A stretch of 64,000 nucleotides of DNA from CBDDKU01 sp965230375. GTDB lineage: Bacteria > Bacteroidota > Bacteroidia > Flavobacteriales_D > Cryomorphaceae. The DNA lies in assembly GCA_965230375.1 (NCBI GenBank), contig CBDDKU010000012.1:248001-312000 (forward strand), given 5' to 3'. Shown piece after piece: positions 18,201-24,137 of the stretch. A program made the translations under genes and the position numbers. Below the pieces are notes generated by a model. That model was not told the DNA's origin. It made no database searches and saw only the letters and a program-made list of their open reading frames with translations. Numbering within the stretch: the first letter of the stretch is position 1; every line of letters begins with the position of its first letter.

Positions 18201-18599
18201 GATACTGGCCATCAATAGGGCCGAATCTTTGGCGTTGATCTTTGCTCTTTGAGAAAGCTGAAGGGTATTAAGAAGCTTGTCGCTCACTTCCGGAAAGTGC
18301 TGCCCAATAATCTGTGCTGCTTCTTCGTACGAGATCACTTTTCCGAGTTTGAAAAGCTTAGAACCCGGAATGGCGATAAAGCGGATAAACAAACCGACGT
18401 AGGTCATCACCAACCCGTAAAACAAAACGCCGCGAACCCCAGATGAGAAACGTCCAAAATACTCGAGTGTAACGGAGAAAAGATAAGCAGCCAGACCAAT
18501 AGCAATGAAGTACAAGGCCCCACGAATAATTTGATTCTGGTAGTACTTCCGCGTAAATGCGTCTATCTTGCTGAGAAGTAGATTCTGATCTTCTGCCAT
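15252..18599 (-). CDS. DUF4175-type membrane protein with long coiled coil
   Basis: 1115 residues. Two or three N-terminal membrane spans (about 25-45, 52-75 and 160-180, the last as YVVPPVLLALLMLVISPSIL). A large beta-rich extracytoplasmic region follows (about 195-500). Then comes a very long Glu/Lys/Gln-rich coiled coil (about 505-1040, with runs such as MEEMANQMKMAMQGQQAQQQ) and a charged tail. The layout matches DUF4175 proteins of Bacteroidota, whose function is not established. First gene of the unit DUF4175 - RsbW-like - ybeY - mnmG - methyltransferase. The extreme coiled-coil composition produces many long open frames on the opposite strand, which are not genes. Confidence 0.82.
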   Translation of the reverse strand: MAEDQNLLLSKIDAFTRKYYQNQIIRGALYFIAIGLAAYLFSVTLEYFGRFSSGVRGVLFYGLVMTYVGLFIRFIAIPGSKLFKLGKVISYEEAAQIIGQHFPEVSDKLLNTLQLSQRAKINAKDSALLMASIDQKTGELQPVPFASAIDFGENKKYAKYVVPPVLLALLMLVISPSILKDGTERIVSYEKTYEAEAPFQFIIGNEELSVPMNSDFELDVRVEGDYVPTELVVWVGEKRFRMKSSDEPGSFSHAFKNVREPIPFKLSADGFDSQGYIVEVVPVPSISHFQVALQYPSYLGRKDENLANTGNLKVPVGTFVSWKFSTKNADAVHVSFKDTSAVLDGQGKQSFVYGKQVFSSEKYRVGASNNVVGNMDTIAYYLDVIPDQFPRIDVVSSIDSNQVSQHYFGGTIADDYGLRALVFHYTVKKSSGEEIKHKTNLKIGGQTAQEFFHSFDFKTLNLEPGDQVDYYFEVWDNDGVNGSKSSRSGVKQFKAPSLRELEEARKESAENIKDKLEKSIEEAAELQKEIQELNKDLLDKPEMGWQEKKRIENVLNRQKELEQNIEQLQQEQKQSLQEQSEYNKEESQRIMEKQELLEKMFEELMSEEMKEMYKKLEEMMKELNQEELRQELEQMEMSSEELEKELDRTLEIFKQMEFEQAFDDAVEKLEELAEKQEELSEQSESGEKTEEELKEEQEKLNEEFEQVKEDLKALEELNKDLERPNDMPDNKKQQEEIEQDMQDASEQLEKKKKKKASDSQQSASDKMEEMANQMKMAMQGQQAQQQKEDMEALRALLENIIQLSFDQEEIMDNIGGLDKGDPRYVEMGQRQKKLEDDSQMVEDSLFALSKRVPQLESLVNEEIGSINRNHAKALEDIGERRTANAVSRQQYVMTSYNNLALLLDEALQQMQMQMANEMPGKGNCENPGGQGQNPSEGKMGKMQEQMGKKLEELQKQMEKGKSEGGQKPGMGKQGMSKELAKMAAEQAAIRQEIEKMAQKLNERGKGEGKGLEDLAKQMEEQERDIVNQEIDRQTLKRQEEIMTRLLKSEKAEREREYDDKRESNRPKDYEPSNPEKYLEYNKRKAREVELLRTVPPDLSPYYKERVNDYFLNFEN

Positions 18600-18669
18600 A
18601 ACACTACATAATACAGTTTAAGTCTGCTTTATGTCCGATGGGCTAAGTTAAGGATTGTTAAGGTCAAGT

Positions 18670-19503
18670 TCACTTTTGAGCGACCACATAATTGCTTAGC
18701 GACAATCTTCTTCCACCAGATGCTTGGAGGCCCAGCATACCCTGATCGAGAATCTTCATTTTGTAGACCTTGCAAAGCTCGGCCATATCTTCTAATGTCA
18801 CGGTAGGAGAGTAGGTGTTGAAAATCAGTGTGCCTTGCGGTGCCAGAATAGAATGAGCCACAGCAACCAGCTCGGGCAGTCGCTTTTCAATCCGCCACTT
18901 CTCACCCTTCTTTCCACGCCCAAATACAGGTGGATCCATGATGATAAAATCGTACCGTCGATTTCTTCGGGCTTCCTTTTCGGCAAAAGCCATGGCATCT
19001 TCCACCACCCAGTGAATGTTGTTGACATCGTTTTTGCGGGCGTTAGAAGCCGACCAATTGACCACCGACTTGGATGAGTCCACGTGAAAAACATCGCCTC
19101 CGGCCATAGCCGCCGTGAGGGAAGCGCAGCCGGTGTATCCAAAAAGGTTCATCACTTTGTGGTGCGCCTTGACCTTTGAAGCGAGAAAGTTCCAGTGTTG
19201 TTCTTGTTCGGGAAAAATGCCGACGTGCTTATAGGGGCCAAACTTTAGATCGGCGCTCCACACCAGATCTTTATAGCTGTACGTAATGGGCCAATTGGGG
19301 CCAAATTTCTTAAGGAATTTCCACTCACCTTTGAGTTTATCGATAGGCTTGAACTCGGCATGAGCGGCGGCCCAGGCTTTCGGGTTTGATTTGGGCTTCT
19401 TTTCCGCCAGAATTTCCGGGCGAATCAGCACGATAGTACCGAAGCGTTCGAGCTTTTTGCCCTGCCCAAAATCAATGAGTTCGTAATCCAGCCCTTTTTG
19501 CAT
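18670..19503 (-). CDS. RlmI-like SAM-dependent methyltransferase
   Basis: 277 residues from ATG 19503; the open frame extends upstream to a GTG at 19557, but that would cross the gltX promoter, and family members begin near LIDFGQGKKLERFG. The Rossmann methyltransferase core has VMNLFGYTGCASLTAAMAGG (SAM loop) and the catalytic-type motif IIMDPPVFGRG, followed by a kink of RIEKRLPEL. It lacks the PUA domain of RlmI. Proteins of this group methylate rRNA cytosines or are uncharacterised; the target is inferred only by family. Divergent from gltX. Confidence 0.85.
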   Translation of the reverse strand: MQKGLDYELIDFGQGKKLERFGTIVLIRPEILAEKKPKSNPKAWAAAHAEFKPIDKLKGEWKFLKKFGPNWPITYSYKDLVWSADLKFGPYKHVGIFPEQEQHWNFLASKVKAHHKVMNLFGYTGCASLTAAMAGGDVFHVDSSKSVVNWSASNARKNDVNNIHWVVEDAMAFAEKEARRNRRYDFIIMDPPVFGRGKKGEKWRIEKRLPELVAVAHSILAPQGTLIFNTYSPTVTLEDMAELCKVYKMKILDQGMLGLQASGGRRLSLSNYVVAQK

Positions 19504-19546
19504 CGGATTGCGAAGATACGGTTCCCACCTATATTGGCAATTACCG

Positions 19547-19554
19547 TATCTTTG
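19547..19554 (+). promoter_or_regulatory. -7 promoter element TATCTTTG for gltX
   Basis: Exact TAnnTTTG, 17 bases before the gltX ATG. It predicts a leader of only about ten bases. Confidence 0.7.
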
Positions 19555-19571
19555 CACCCAAATTTTCGACC

Positions 19572-21104
19572 ATGACAGCAGAAAAAGTACGCGTCAGATT
19601 TGCGCCAAGCCCCACAGGCCCCTTGCACATGGGGGGTGTTCGAACCGCTTTGTACAACTATTTGTTTGCCAAGCAGAAAGGCGGAGACTTCATTCTCAGA
19701 ATTGAAGACACTGACCAGAACAGGTTTGTGCCGGGCGCTGAAGACTACATTGTAGAAGCGCTGAAGTGGTGCGGAATCACACCCAATGAAGGGGTTGAAT
19801 TCGGTGGAGAATTTGGACCTTATCGCCAGAGCGAGCGCAAGGCCATGTACCGTCAGTACGCCGATAAATTGGTGGAAGAAGGGAAGGCTTACTACGCTTT
19901 TGATACACCAGAAGAGCTCGATGCGATGCGCGAGCGCTTAAAGGCGGCCAAAGTAGCTTCGCCTCAGTACAACGCCATTACGCGTGAGACCATGCGCAAC
20001 TCGTTGACCCTGAGCTCTGACGAAGTCAATAAGCTGATTGAAGACGGCACGCCTTACGTTATCCGGTTTAAAATGCCGCGAAAGGAAGATGTGCGTGTAA
20101 ACGATATTATCCGTGGGTGGGTTGTGGTAAACACGAGCCAACTCGACGACAAAGTGCTTTTCAAAAGTGATGGAATGCCGACTTATCACCTTGCTAATAT
20201 TGTGGACGACCACAGTATGAAGATCACGCATGTGATTCGCGGGGAAGAGTGGTTGCCATCGGCGCCATTGCACGTGCTGCTTTACGAAGCTTTTGGTTGG
20301 GATTGTCCTGCCTTTGCGCACTTGCCACTTTTGCTTCGCCCCGATGGAAATGGAAAACTGAGCAAGCGAGATGGAGACCGATTGGGATTCCCGGTATTCC
20401 CACTTTCATGGGAAGATCCAAACACTGGTGAGAAGTCGAGCGGATACCGTGAGCGTGGATATTTTTCGGAAGCTTTTGTAAACATGTTGGCCTTTCTCGG
20501 GTGGAACCCAGGAACGCCGCAAGAGATCTTCTCGATGGATGAGCTGATTGAGTCGTTTTCACTTGAGCGTGTTGGAAAAGCCGGAGCGAAGTTTGACCCA
20601 GACAAAGCCAAGTGGTACAACCAGCAATACCTCCGTTCGACGAGCGATGCTGAGTTGGCTCAAGCCATCAAGCCGCGTGTTGCGGAGATGGGCTACGAGA
20701 AGTCGGATGAGTTTTTGGCTGGCGTTTGCCGAATGATGAAGGAGCGCGCGTCATTCATTCAGGAGATCGTGGATGGTGGAACGTATTTCTTCACCCGACC
20801 AGAATCTTACGACGAGAAAACGGTAAGAAAGAAGTGGAAAGAAGGAACTTCGGCGCATATGGAAGCCTTGATGGCTAAGTTTGAAGCGACTGATTTTTCA
20901 CCTGAAGCATTGGAGACCACTTTCAAATCATTCCTTGAAGAGAACGAACTTGGAATGGGAGCTGTCTTGCCAAACTTGCGCGTTTTGTTGACGGGTCAGG
21001 GAATGGGCCCTGGTGTATTCGACATCATGAACTTGCTCGGAAAGGATGAGTGTATCGCCAGAATGAAAGAAGGTATTTCAAAGCTTTCATCTCAGCATGC
21101 ATAA
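19572..21104 (+). CDS. gltX: Glutamyl-tRNA synthetase
   Basis: Class I aminoacyl-tRNA synthetase charging tRNA-Glu. 510 residues. The HIGH-type motif appears as SPTGPLHMGGVRTALYNYLF, and the KMSKR loop as KLSKRDGDRLGFPVFP. Discriminating or non-discriminating cannot be told from sequence alone; the presence of gatA at 30 kb suggests that amidotransfer routes exist in this organism. The C-terminal anticodon-binding domain is complete. Its last 8 bases overlap the folB start (ATGCATAA), so folB is co-transcribed and probably translationally coupled. Confidence 0.97.
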   Translation: MTAEKVRVRFAPSPTGPLHMGGVRTALYNYLFAKQKGGDFILRIEDTDQNRFVPGAEDYIVEALKWCGITPNEGVEFGGEFGPYRQSERKAMYRQYADKLVEEGKAYYAFDTPEELDAMRERLKAAKVASPQYNAITRETMRNSLTLSSDEVNKLIEDGTPYVIRFKMPRKEDVRVNDIIRGWVVVNTSQLDDKVLFKSDGMPTYHLANIVDDHSMKITHVIRGEEWLPSAPLHVLLYEAFGWDCPAFAHLPLLLRPDGNGKLSKRDGDRLGFPVFPLSWEDPNTGEKSSGYRERGYFSEAFVNMLAFLGWNPGTPQEIFSMDELIESFSLERVGKAGAKFDPDKAKWYNQQYLRSTSDAELAQAIKPRVAEMGYEKSDEFLAGVCRMMKERASFIQEIVDGGTYFFTRPESYDEKTVRKKWKEGTSAHMEALMAKFEATDFSPEALETTFKSFLEENELGMGAVLPNLRVLLTGQGMGPGVFDIMNLLGKDECIARMKEGISKLSSQHA

Positions 21105-21447
21105 GATCGAAGTAAGTGGAATCAAGGTGTTTGCCTACCACGGCTGCCTTGATGAAGAAGCAAAAATCGGTAGCGATTACATTGTCGATTTGGTTGTGGA
21201 CGCCGATTACTCCAAGTCTTTTGAGACGGATGATTTGGCCGACACCATCGACTACGTTTTGCTCAACCGCATTGTAAAAGAAGAGATGGCGATACGTTCG
21301 AAACTGATCGAACACGTTGGTCACAGAATTTTGAAACGAATTTTAGAATCGGACCGTAGAATAGCGAAAGCTTCCGTAAAAGTACGAAAGCAAATCCCTC
21401 CGATAAACGGCGACGTCGATGAAGTAGCCGTATTGATTGAAGGATAA
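21097..21447 (+). CDS. folB: Dihydroneopterin aldolase
   Basis: FolB cleaves 7,8-dihydroneopterin to 6-hydroxymethyl-dihydropterin and glycolaldehyde in folate synthesis. 116 residues. Family landmarks: VSGIKVFAYHGCLDEEAKIG (the YHG and acidic substrate contacts), and the catalytic lysine region SVKVRKQIPPINGDVDEVAV. The start codon lies within the end of gltX. A small hairpin CGTGT-GAAA-ACACG (21461-21474) follows the stop, without a T-run; the tRNA-Cys promoter comes directly after. Confidence 0.93.
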   Translation: MHKIEVSGIKVFAYHGCLDEEAKIGSDYIVDLVVDADYSKSFETDDLADTIDYVLLNRIVKEEMAIRSKLIEHVGHRILKRILESDRRIAKASVKVRKQIPPINGDVDEVAVLIEG

Positions 21448-21493
21448 AATTGGCATTTAACGTGTGAAAACACGGTGGAGTCAGGTAAATTTC

Positions 21494-21501
21494 TATTTTT
21501 G
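21494..21501 (+). promoter_or_regulatory. -7 promoter element TATTTTTG for tRNA-Cys
   Basis: Exact TAnnTTTG, 15 bases before the first base of the tRNA. Confidence 0.65.
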
Positions 21502-21516
21502 CTCCTCAATTAAAAA

Positions 21517-21587
21517 GGTCTCGTGGCCGAGTGGCTAGGCAGTGGTCTGCAAAACCATCCACAGCGGTTCGAATCCGCTCGAGACCT
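21517..21587 (+). tRNA. tRNA-Cys (anticodon GCA)
   Basis: A full cloverleaf: acceptor GGTCTCG/CGAGACC, D arm, anticodon stem GTGGT/ACCAT around loop CTGCAAA (anticodon GCA), T arm AGCGG/CCGCT around TTCGAAT, discriminator T. CCA is not encoded. The single gene has its own promoter and a strong terminator. Confidence 0.93.
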
Positions 21588-21596
21588 CAGAAAAAG

Positions 21597-21635
21597 AAAT
21601 CCTGAACGCGTCAAGCGTTCGGGATTTTTTGTTTT
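21597..21635 (+). terminator. Terminator after tRNA-Cys
   Basis: A stem of about 12 pairs (AATCCTGAACGC with GCGTTCGGGATT, one G.T pair), loop GTCAA, followed by T6-G-T4. Confidence 0.85.
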
Positions 21636-21663
21636 CGGAAGAGCCAAGTGCGCTTGAGCGAAT

Positions 21664-21794
21664 TCAGAAAGCAAAAGATACGTGTTCGTGCCACAGCACG
21701 AAAGGAATTCTTTCTGACCTTAGGGTACTGCGGATCGCCGAAGGCAATCTAATCCTACGGTTCTTTAGAACCTCCTTTTCCGTGAGGTTTTTTT
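21664..21794 (+). ncRNA. Candidate small structured RNA ending in a terminator
   Basis: An outer stem TCAGAAAG/CTTTCTGA (21664-21671 with 21710-21717) encloses a hairpin TTCGTG/CACGAA. Two more hairpins follow (21733-21749, 21759-21772), and the segment ends in a terminator-like stem plus seven T. No -7 promoter match is seen directly upstream, so this is tentative. Confidence 0.25.
21769..21794 (+). terminator. Terminator-like hairpin in the non-coding region
   Basis: AACCTC (21769-21774), nine-base loop, GAGGTT (21784-21789), then T to 21794. Six pairs only. It competes with the overlapping hairpin GGTTC/GAACC at 21759-21772, an arrangement resembling mutually exclusive stems. Confidence 0.4.
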
Positions 21795-22199
21795 GTGTCC
21801 GCTATTTGTTAGCATGTACTGAATTAAAGCGGATGAGAACCGCTCGGTTCGAACTGCGCAGCAATCCAAGTTTATAGGATTATAAACCACGCGATACGCT
21901 TCGCTAATCGCGCGGCAGCGGAGAATGATTGTGCCGCAGGGTTTGTAACCCTTCGGAGCTCGTGCAACTAAGTGAAGCGATATCACGACGATAGGAGTTA
22001 ACCCTGCTTGGCAATGCGTCCTTCTCGATACACTCATGGCCTTCATTTCAATCGGCCATGACCATGCTGACGTTCTCAGTCAGCACAAGGGCTTGAAGTG
22101 ACTTGACTTCTTATAAATTTCCTACATCTTCTTAACTCTTGATCCCTACAACCCTTCCCTCGAATTTCATACTTTGGCGCTTGAGATAACCACGGCCTT

Positions 22200-23006
22200 A
22201 TGATCATTACCAAAGACTTTGTGATTCTAAACCTTCCCAAAACGGGGAGCACCTTTGTGCGAAAGGTGGTGAAGGAGATTTTCTACCGGAGAAATAAGAA
22301 CATTCTGACCAAGGCTTTGCACAAGCTCAAAATTAGGCAGGTAGGGTATAAGGAACTAATGACGGAGCACCCCATGGTACCCAACCACAAAGACCAACAC
22401 GGGTGTTTTGATCAGATCCCGAAGAAGCACAACCACAAGCCGGTGATGGCGGCCGTGCGCGACCCCTACCTGCGCATCGAGTCGAGCTATCGGTTTAGGT
22501 GGTGGTCGAAGTTTCCGTTTTTGGAACAGGAAGAGCTGGATCGGCTTTTTCCTAATTTTCCAGACCTGAGCTTTGAGCAGTTTATGGCGTTTTACGCTCT
22601 GGAGAGCGACCAATTCAAAAGCAAGTATGGTATAGACCCTGAAATGAAAATCGGGAAGCAGTCTATCCAATTTGTGCGACTGTTTTTTAAAAACCATCGA
22701 GATGTATTTAGCCGACTCAACAAAGAATACATCAGCAGCGGAGCGTTTAAAAACGATATGTGCGATGTGACTTTTCTGAGAAATGAAAACCTAAACGAAG
22801 AGTTGGCTGCTTTTCTTTCCAAGTACGGCTTTAGAGATAAAGAGCTGGAGTTTATCAAAGATCACAAGAGGGTAAATGCCACAAAGAAAGCCGATAGCGA
22901 ATCGCATATGGACCAGCAATTAATCGAATTTGTAAACGAATACGAGTGGGTGATGCTGGAGGTTTTGGCTGAGTTGGGGATAGATTATCGAAGAGTCAAT
23001 GGATAA
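22200..23006 (+). CDS. Sulfotransferase-family protein
   Basis: 268 residues. The N-terminal P-loop-like PAPS-binding motif LPKTGSTFVRKVV (12-24) and the 3'-phosphate motif AVRDPYLRIESSYRFRWW (about 89-106) mark a PAPS-dependent sulfotransferase fold (Sulfotransfer_2-like). There is no signal peptide or membrane span. Bacterial members sulfate carbohydrates or lipids; no glycan cluster is adjacent, so the substrate is unknown. It sits between tRNA-Cys and tRNA-Arg with a lipoprotein gene behind it, a position typical of accessory genes. A weak box TACTTTG (22170-22176) lies upstream. Confidence 0.8.
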   Translation: MIITKDFVILNLPKTGSTFVRKVVKEIFYRRNKNILTKALHKLKIRQVGYKELMTEHPMVPNHKDQHGCFDQIPKKHNHKPVMAAVRDPYLRIESSYRFRWWSKFPFLEQEELDRLFPNFPDLSFEQFMAFYALESDQFKSKYGIDPEMKIGKQSIQFVRLFFKNHRDVFSRLNKEYISSGAFKNDMCDVTFLRNENLNEELAAFLSKYGFRDKELEFIKDHKRVNATKKADSESHMDQQLIEFVNEYEWVMLEVLAELGIDYRRVNG

Positions 23007-23121
23007 TGGACAAGTGATAATTGATAATGCGAGTTGGGTGCGCAATTGGCTTTCAGATATACCTGTTGAAGGGCTAGCGCAGGTGTTAGGTCAAAGTAGA
23101 GTTCTTCACACTAAAATTCAA

Positions 23122-23733
23122 ATGAGAATGCACAGAACTATCAGAGTGGGAATAATTGCAAGCATTGGAGCAGCGATATTAATTTCTTGTGGCGGAAACA
23201 CACACCAATGTTATAGTTTCACATATGAAAATATTGCCTTGAAGAATCCACACTATGTTTCGATAAACACTTCGACGATATGTTTTACTAACCCTGTCGG
23301 AAAGGATGTAGAAAGATTCATCTTCAACTCACAAGGCTTGATATCGAAGTTTCAGAGAGTGGGATACTTTTCAGATAGCGTAAGGTTTGTTGCAGATTTC
23401 AACGGTTGTTGTATTGAGAGTTCCGAAGGAGAATTAGTTGGGGTGAATGTATTGACAAACCCACAAGTGTCTGATAGCGTTTTTGTCGTTATTCACCCGA
23501 CTACAATACCTAATTTTTCGTCTTATGTCGAAGTATCGATTATTTGGGACAAAATTGATACTGTCAAATTCATTGACGAGTACGTTGACGATGATGATTT
23601 ACTCCGTATTCGCGATTTATTAACTGAAAAAGGAAAGACACGATCGCTGCTTGTGGTACAAGCTTTAAAATCCAAGGATTGTGACTATCAATTGATCGAT
23701 TCAGTTGAAGTTGAAATCCCGGGTATGTTATAA
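23122..23733 (+). CDS. Small lipoprotein of unknown function
   Basis: About 204 residues from ATG 23122 (ATG 23128 is equally possible). It begins MRMHRTIRVGIIASIGAAIL and then LISCGG, a clear lipoprotein signal with the cysteine near residue 24. The rest is soluble, with cysteines in NTHQCYSF, FNGCCIES and SKDCDYQ. No family recognised. The open frame reaches back to an ATG at 22999 overlapping the sulfotransferase gene, but the 41 extra residues precede the lipoprotein signal and are unlikely to be used. A strong terminator follows at 23845. Confidence 0.6.
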   Translation: MRMHRTIRVGIIASIGAAILISCGGNTHQCYSFTYENIALKNPHYVSINTSTICFTNPVGKDVERFIFNSQGLISKFQRVGYFSDSVRFVADFNGCCIESSEGELVGVNVLTNPQVSDSVFVVIHPTTIPNFSSYVEVSIIWDKIDTVKFIDEYVDDDDLLRIRDLLTEKGKTRSLLVVQALKSKDCDYQLIDSVEVEIPGML

Positions 23734-23844
23734 AGGGCCCAGCTTTATGTTTTTAGAGTTGTTTTAAAACCCAGATTTTCACTTGTTGTACTGAAGGATT
23801 ACTCCATGATCCTTGGTATGGTTACTTTAATACTCCAAGCAAAA

Positions 23845-23875
23845 CCTTGGCTGCTTCTCAGCCAGGACTTTTTTT
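23845..23875 (+). terminator. Terminator after the small lipoprotein gene
   Basis: CCTTGGCTG, loop CTTCT, CAGCCAGG (23845-23866), then AC and a run of seven T to 23875. Confidence 0.85.
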
Positions 23876-23929
23876 ATGCCCACAGCTCTGCTCGAGTGTG
23901 ACTCGGCAAAGCTTTTGGGCATAAAAAAA
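23869..23929. repeat. 61-bp near-perfect inverted repeat (cruciform) between convergent terminators
   Basis: Arms TTTTTTTATGCCCA (23869-23882) and TGGGCATAAAAAAA (23916-23929) are perfectly complementary over 14 bases. Inside them AGCT/AGCT, GC/GC and CGAGT/ACTCG around loop GTG continue the stem. Its outer arms are the T-run of the plus-strand terminator and the T-run of the minus-strand terminator. Confidence 0.8.
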
Positions 23930-23955
23930 CACCACGACTATCGTCGGGGTGTTTT
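23923..23955 (-). terminator. Terminator after tRNA-Arg
   Basis: On the minus strand AAAACACC, an inner CGACGATAGTCG stem-loop, then GGTGTTTT continuing as T-run. It ends just downstream of the tRNA. Confidence 0.85.
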
Positions 23956-23960
23956 GCTTG

Positions 23961-24034
23961 TGACCCGGGAAGGATTCGAACCCTCAACCCTCAGAGCCGA
24001 AATCTGATATTCTATCCAGTTGAACTACCGGGCC
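23961..24034 (-). tRNA. tRNA-Arg (anticodon TCG)
   Basis: On the minus strand: acceptor GGCCCGG/CCGGGTC (one G.T pair), D arm, anticodon stem TCAGA/TCTGA around loop TTTCGGC (anticodon TCG, reading CGA/CGN), T arm GAGGG/CCTTC around TTCGAAT, discriminator A, no encoded CCA. Promoter TACATTTG lies 7 bases upstream. Confidence 0.93.
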
Positions 24035-24041
24035 GAGCCTG

Positions 24042-24049
24042 CAAATGTA
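24042..24049 (-). promoter_or_regulatory. -7 promoter element TACATTTG for tRNA-Arg
   Basis: Exact TAnnTTTG on the minus strand. Only 7 bases separate it from the mature tRNA 5' end, so transcription must begin within those bases; this calibrates the start distance for the other boxes. Confidence 0.7.
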
Positions 24050-24137
24050 AGTGGTTTAGGGCAATTTTTAATTGGTTTTCGATAATTTCGACCTCTGCAT
24101 ATGATTCTCGCTGTTTTTGCGTTTCATATGTGAATTG

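Larger units (their letters stand above)
21636..22199. other. Hairpin-dense non-coding region
   Basis: Over 560 bases with no credible gene; the frames that cross it lack family features. It contains a succession of short inverted repeats: 21664-21717 (outer 8 bp, inner 21685-21702), 21733-21749, 21759-21772, 21769-21789 with T-run, 21837-21850, 21871-21886, 21890-21912, 21934-21956, 22035-22060 and 22065-22085. Base composition is richer in GC than other gaps in the window. Whether it is structured RNA, a degraded repeat element or protein-binding DNA cannot be told. Confidence 0.55.

Noticed and set aside
19503..19557. GTG at 19557 as start of the RlmI-like methyltransferase
   Set aside because: It would extend through the gltX promoter box, and the extra residues do not resemble the family's N-terminus.
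22999..23121. Upstream start for the small lipoprotein, overlapping the sulfotransferase gene
   Set aside because: It would put 41 non-hydrophobic residues before a clear lipoprotein signal peptide; the ATG at 23122 is better.
21588..23960. Integrated element with attachment-site duplication at tRNA-Cys or tRNA-Arg
   Set aside because: No second copy of either tRNA 3' end was found in the interval and there is no integrase gene.
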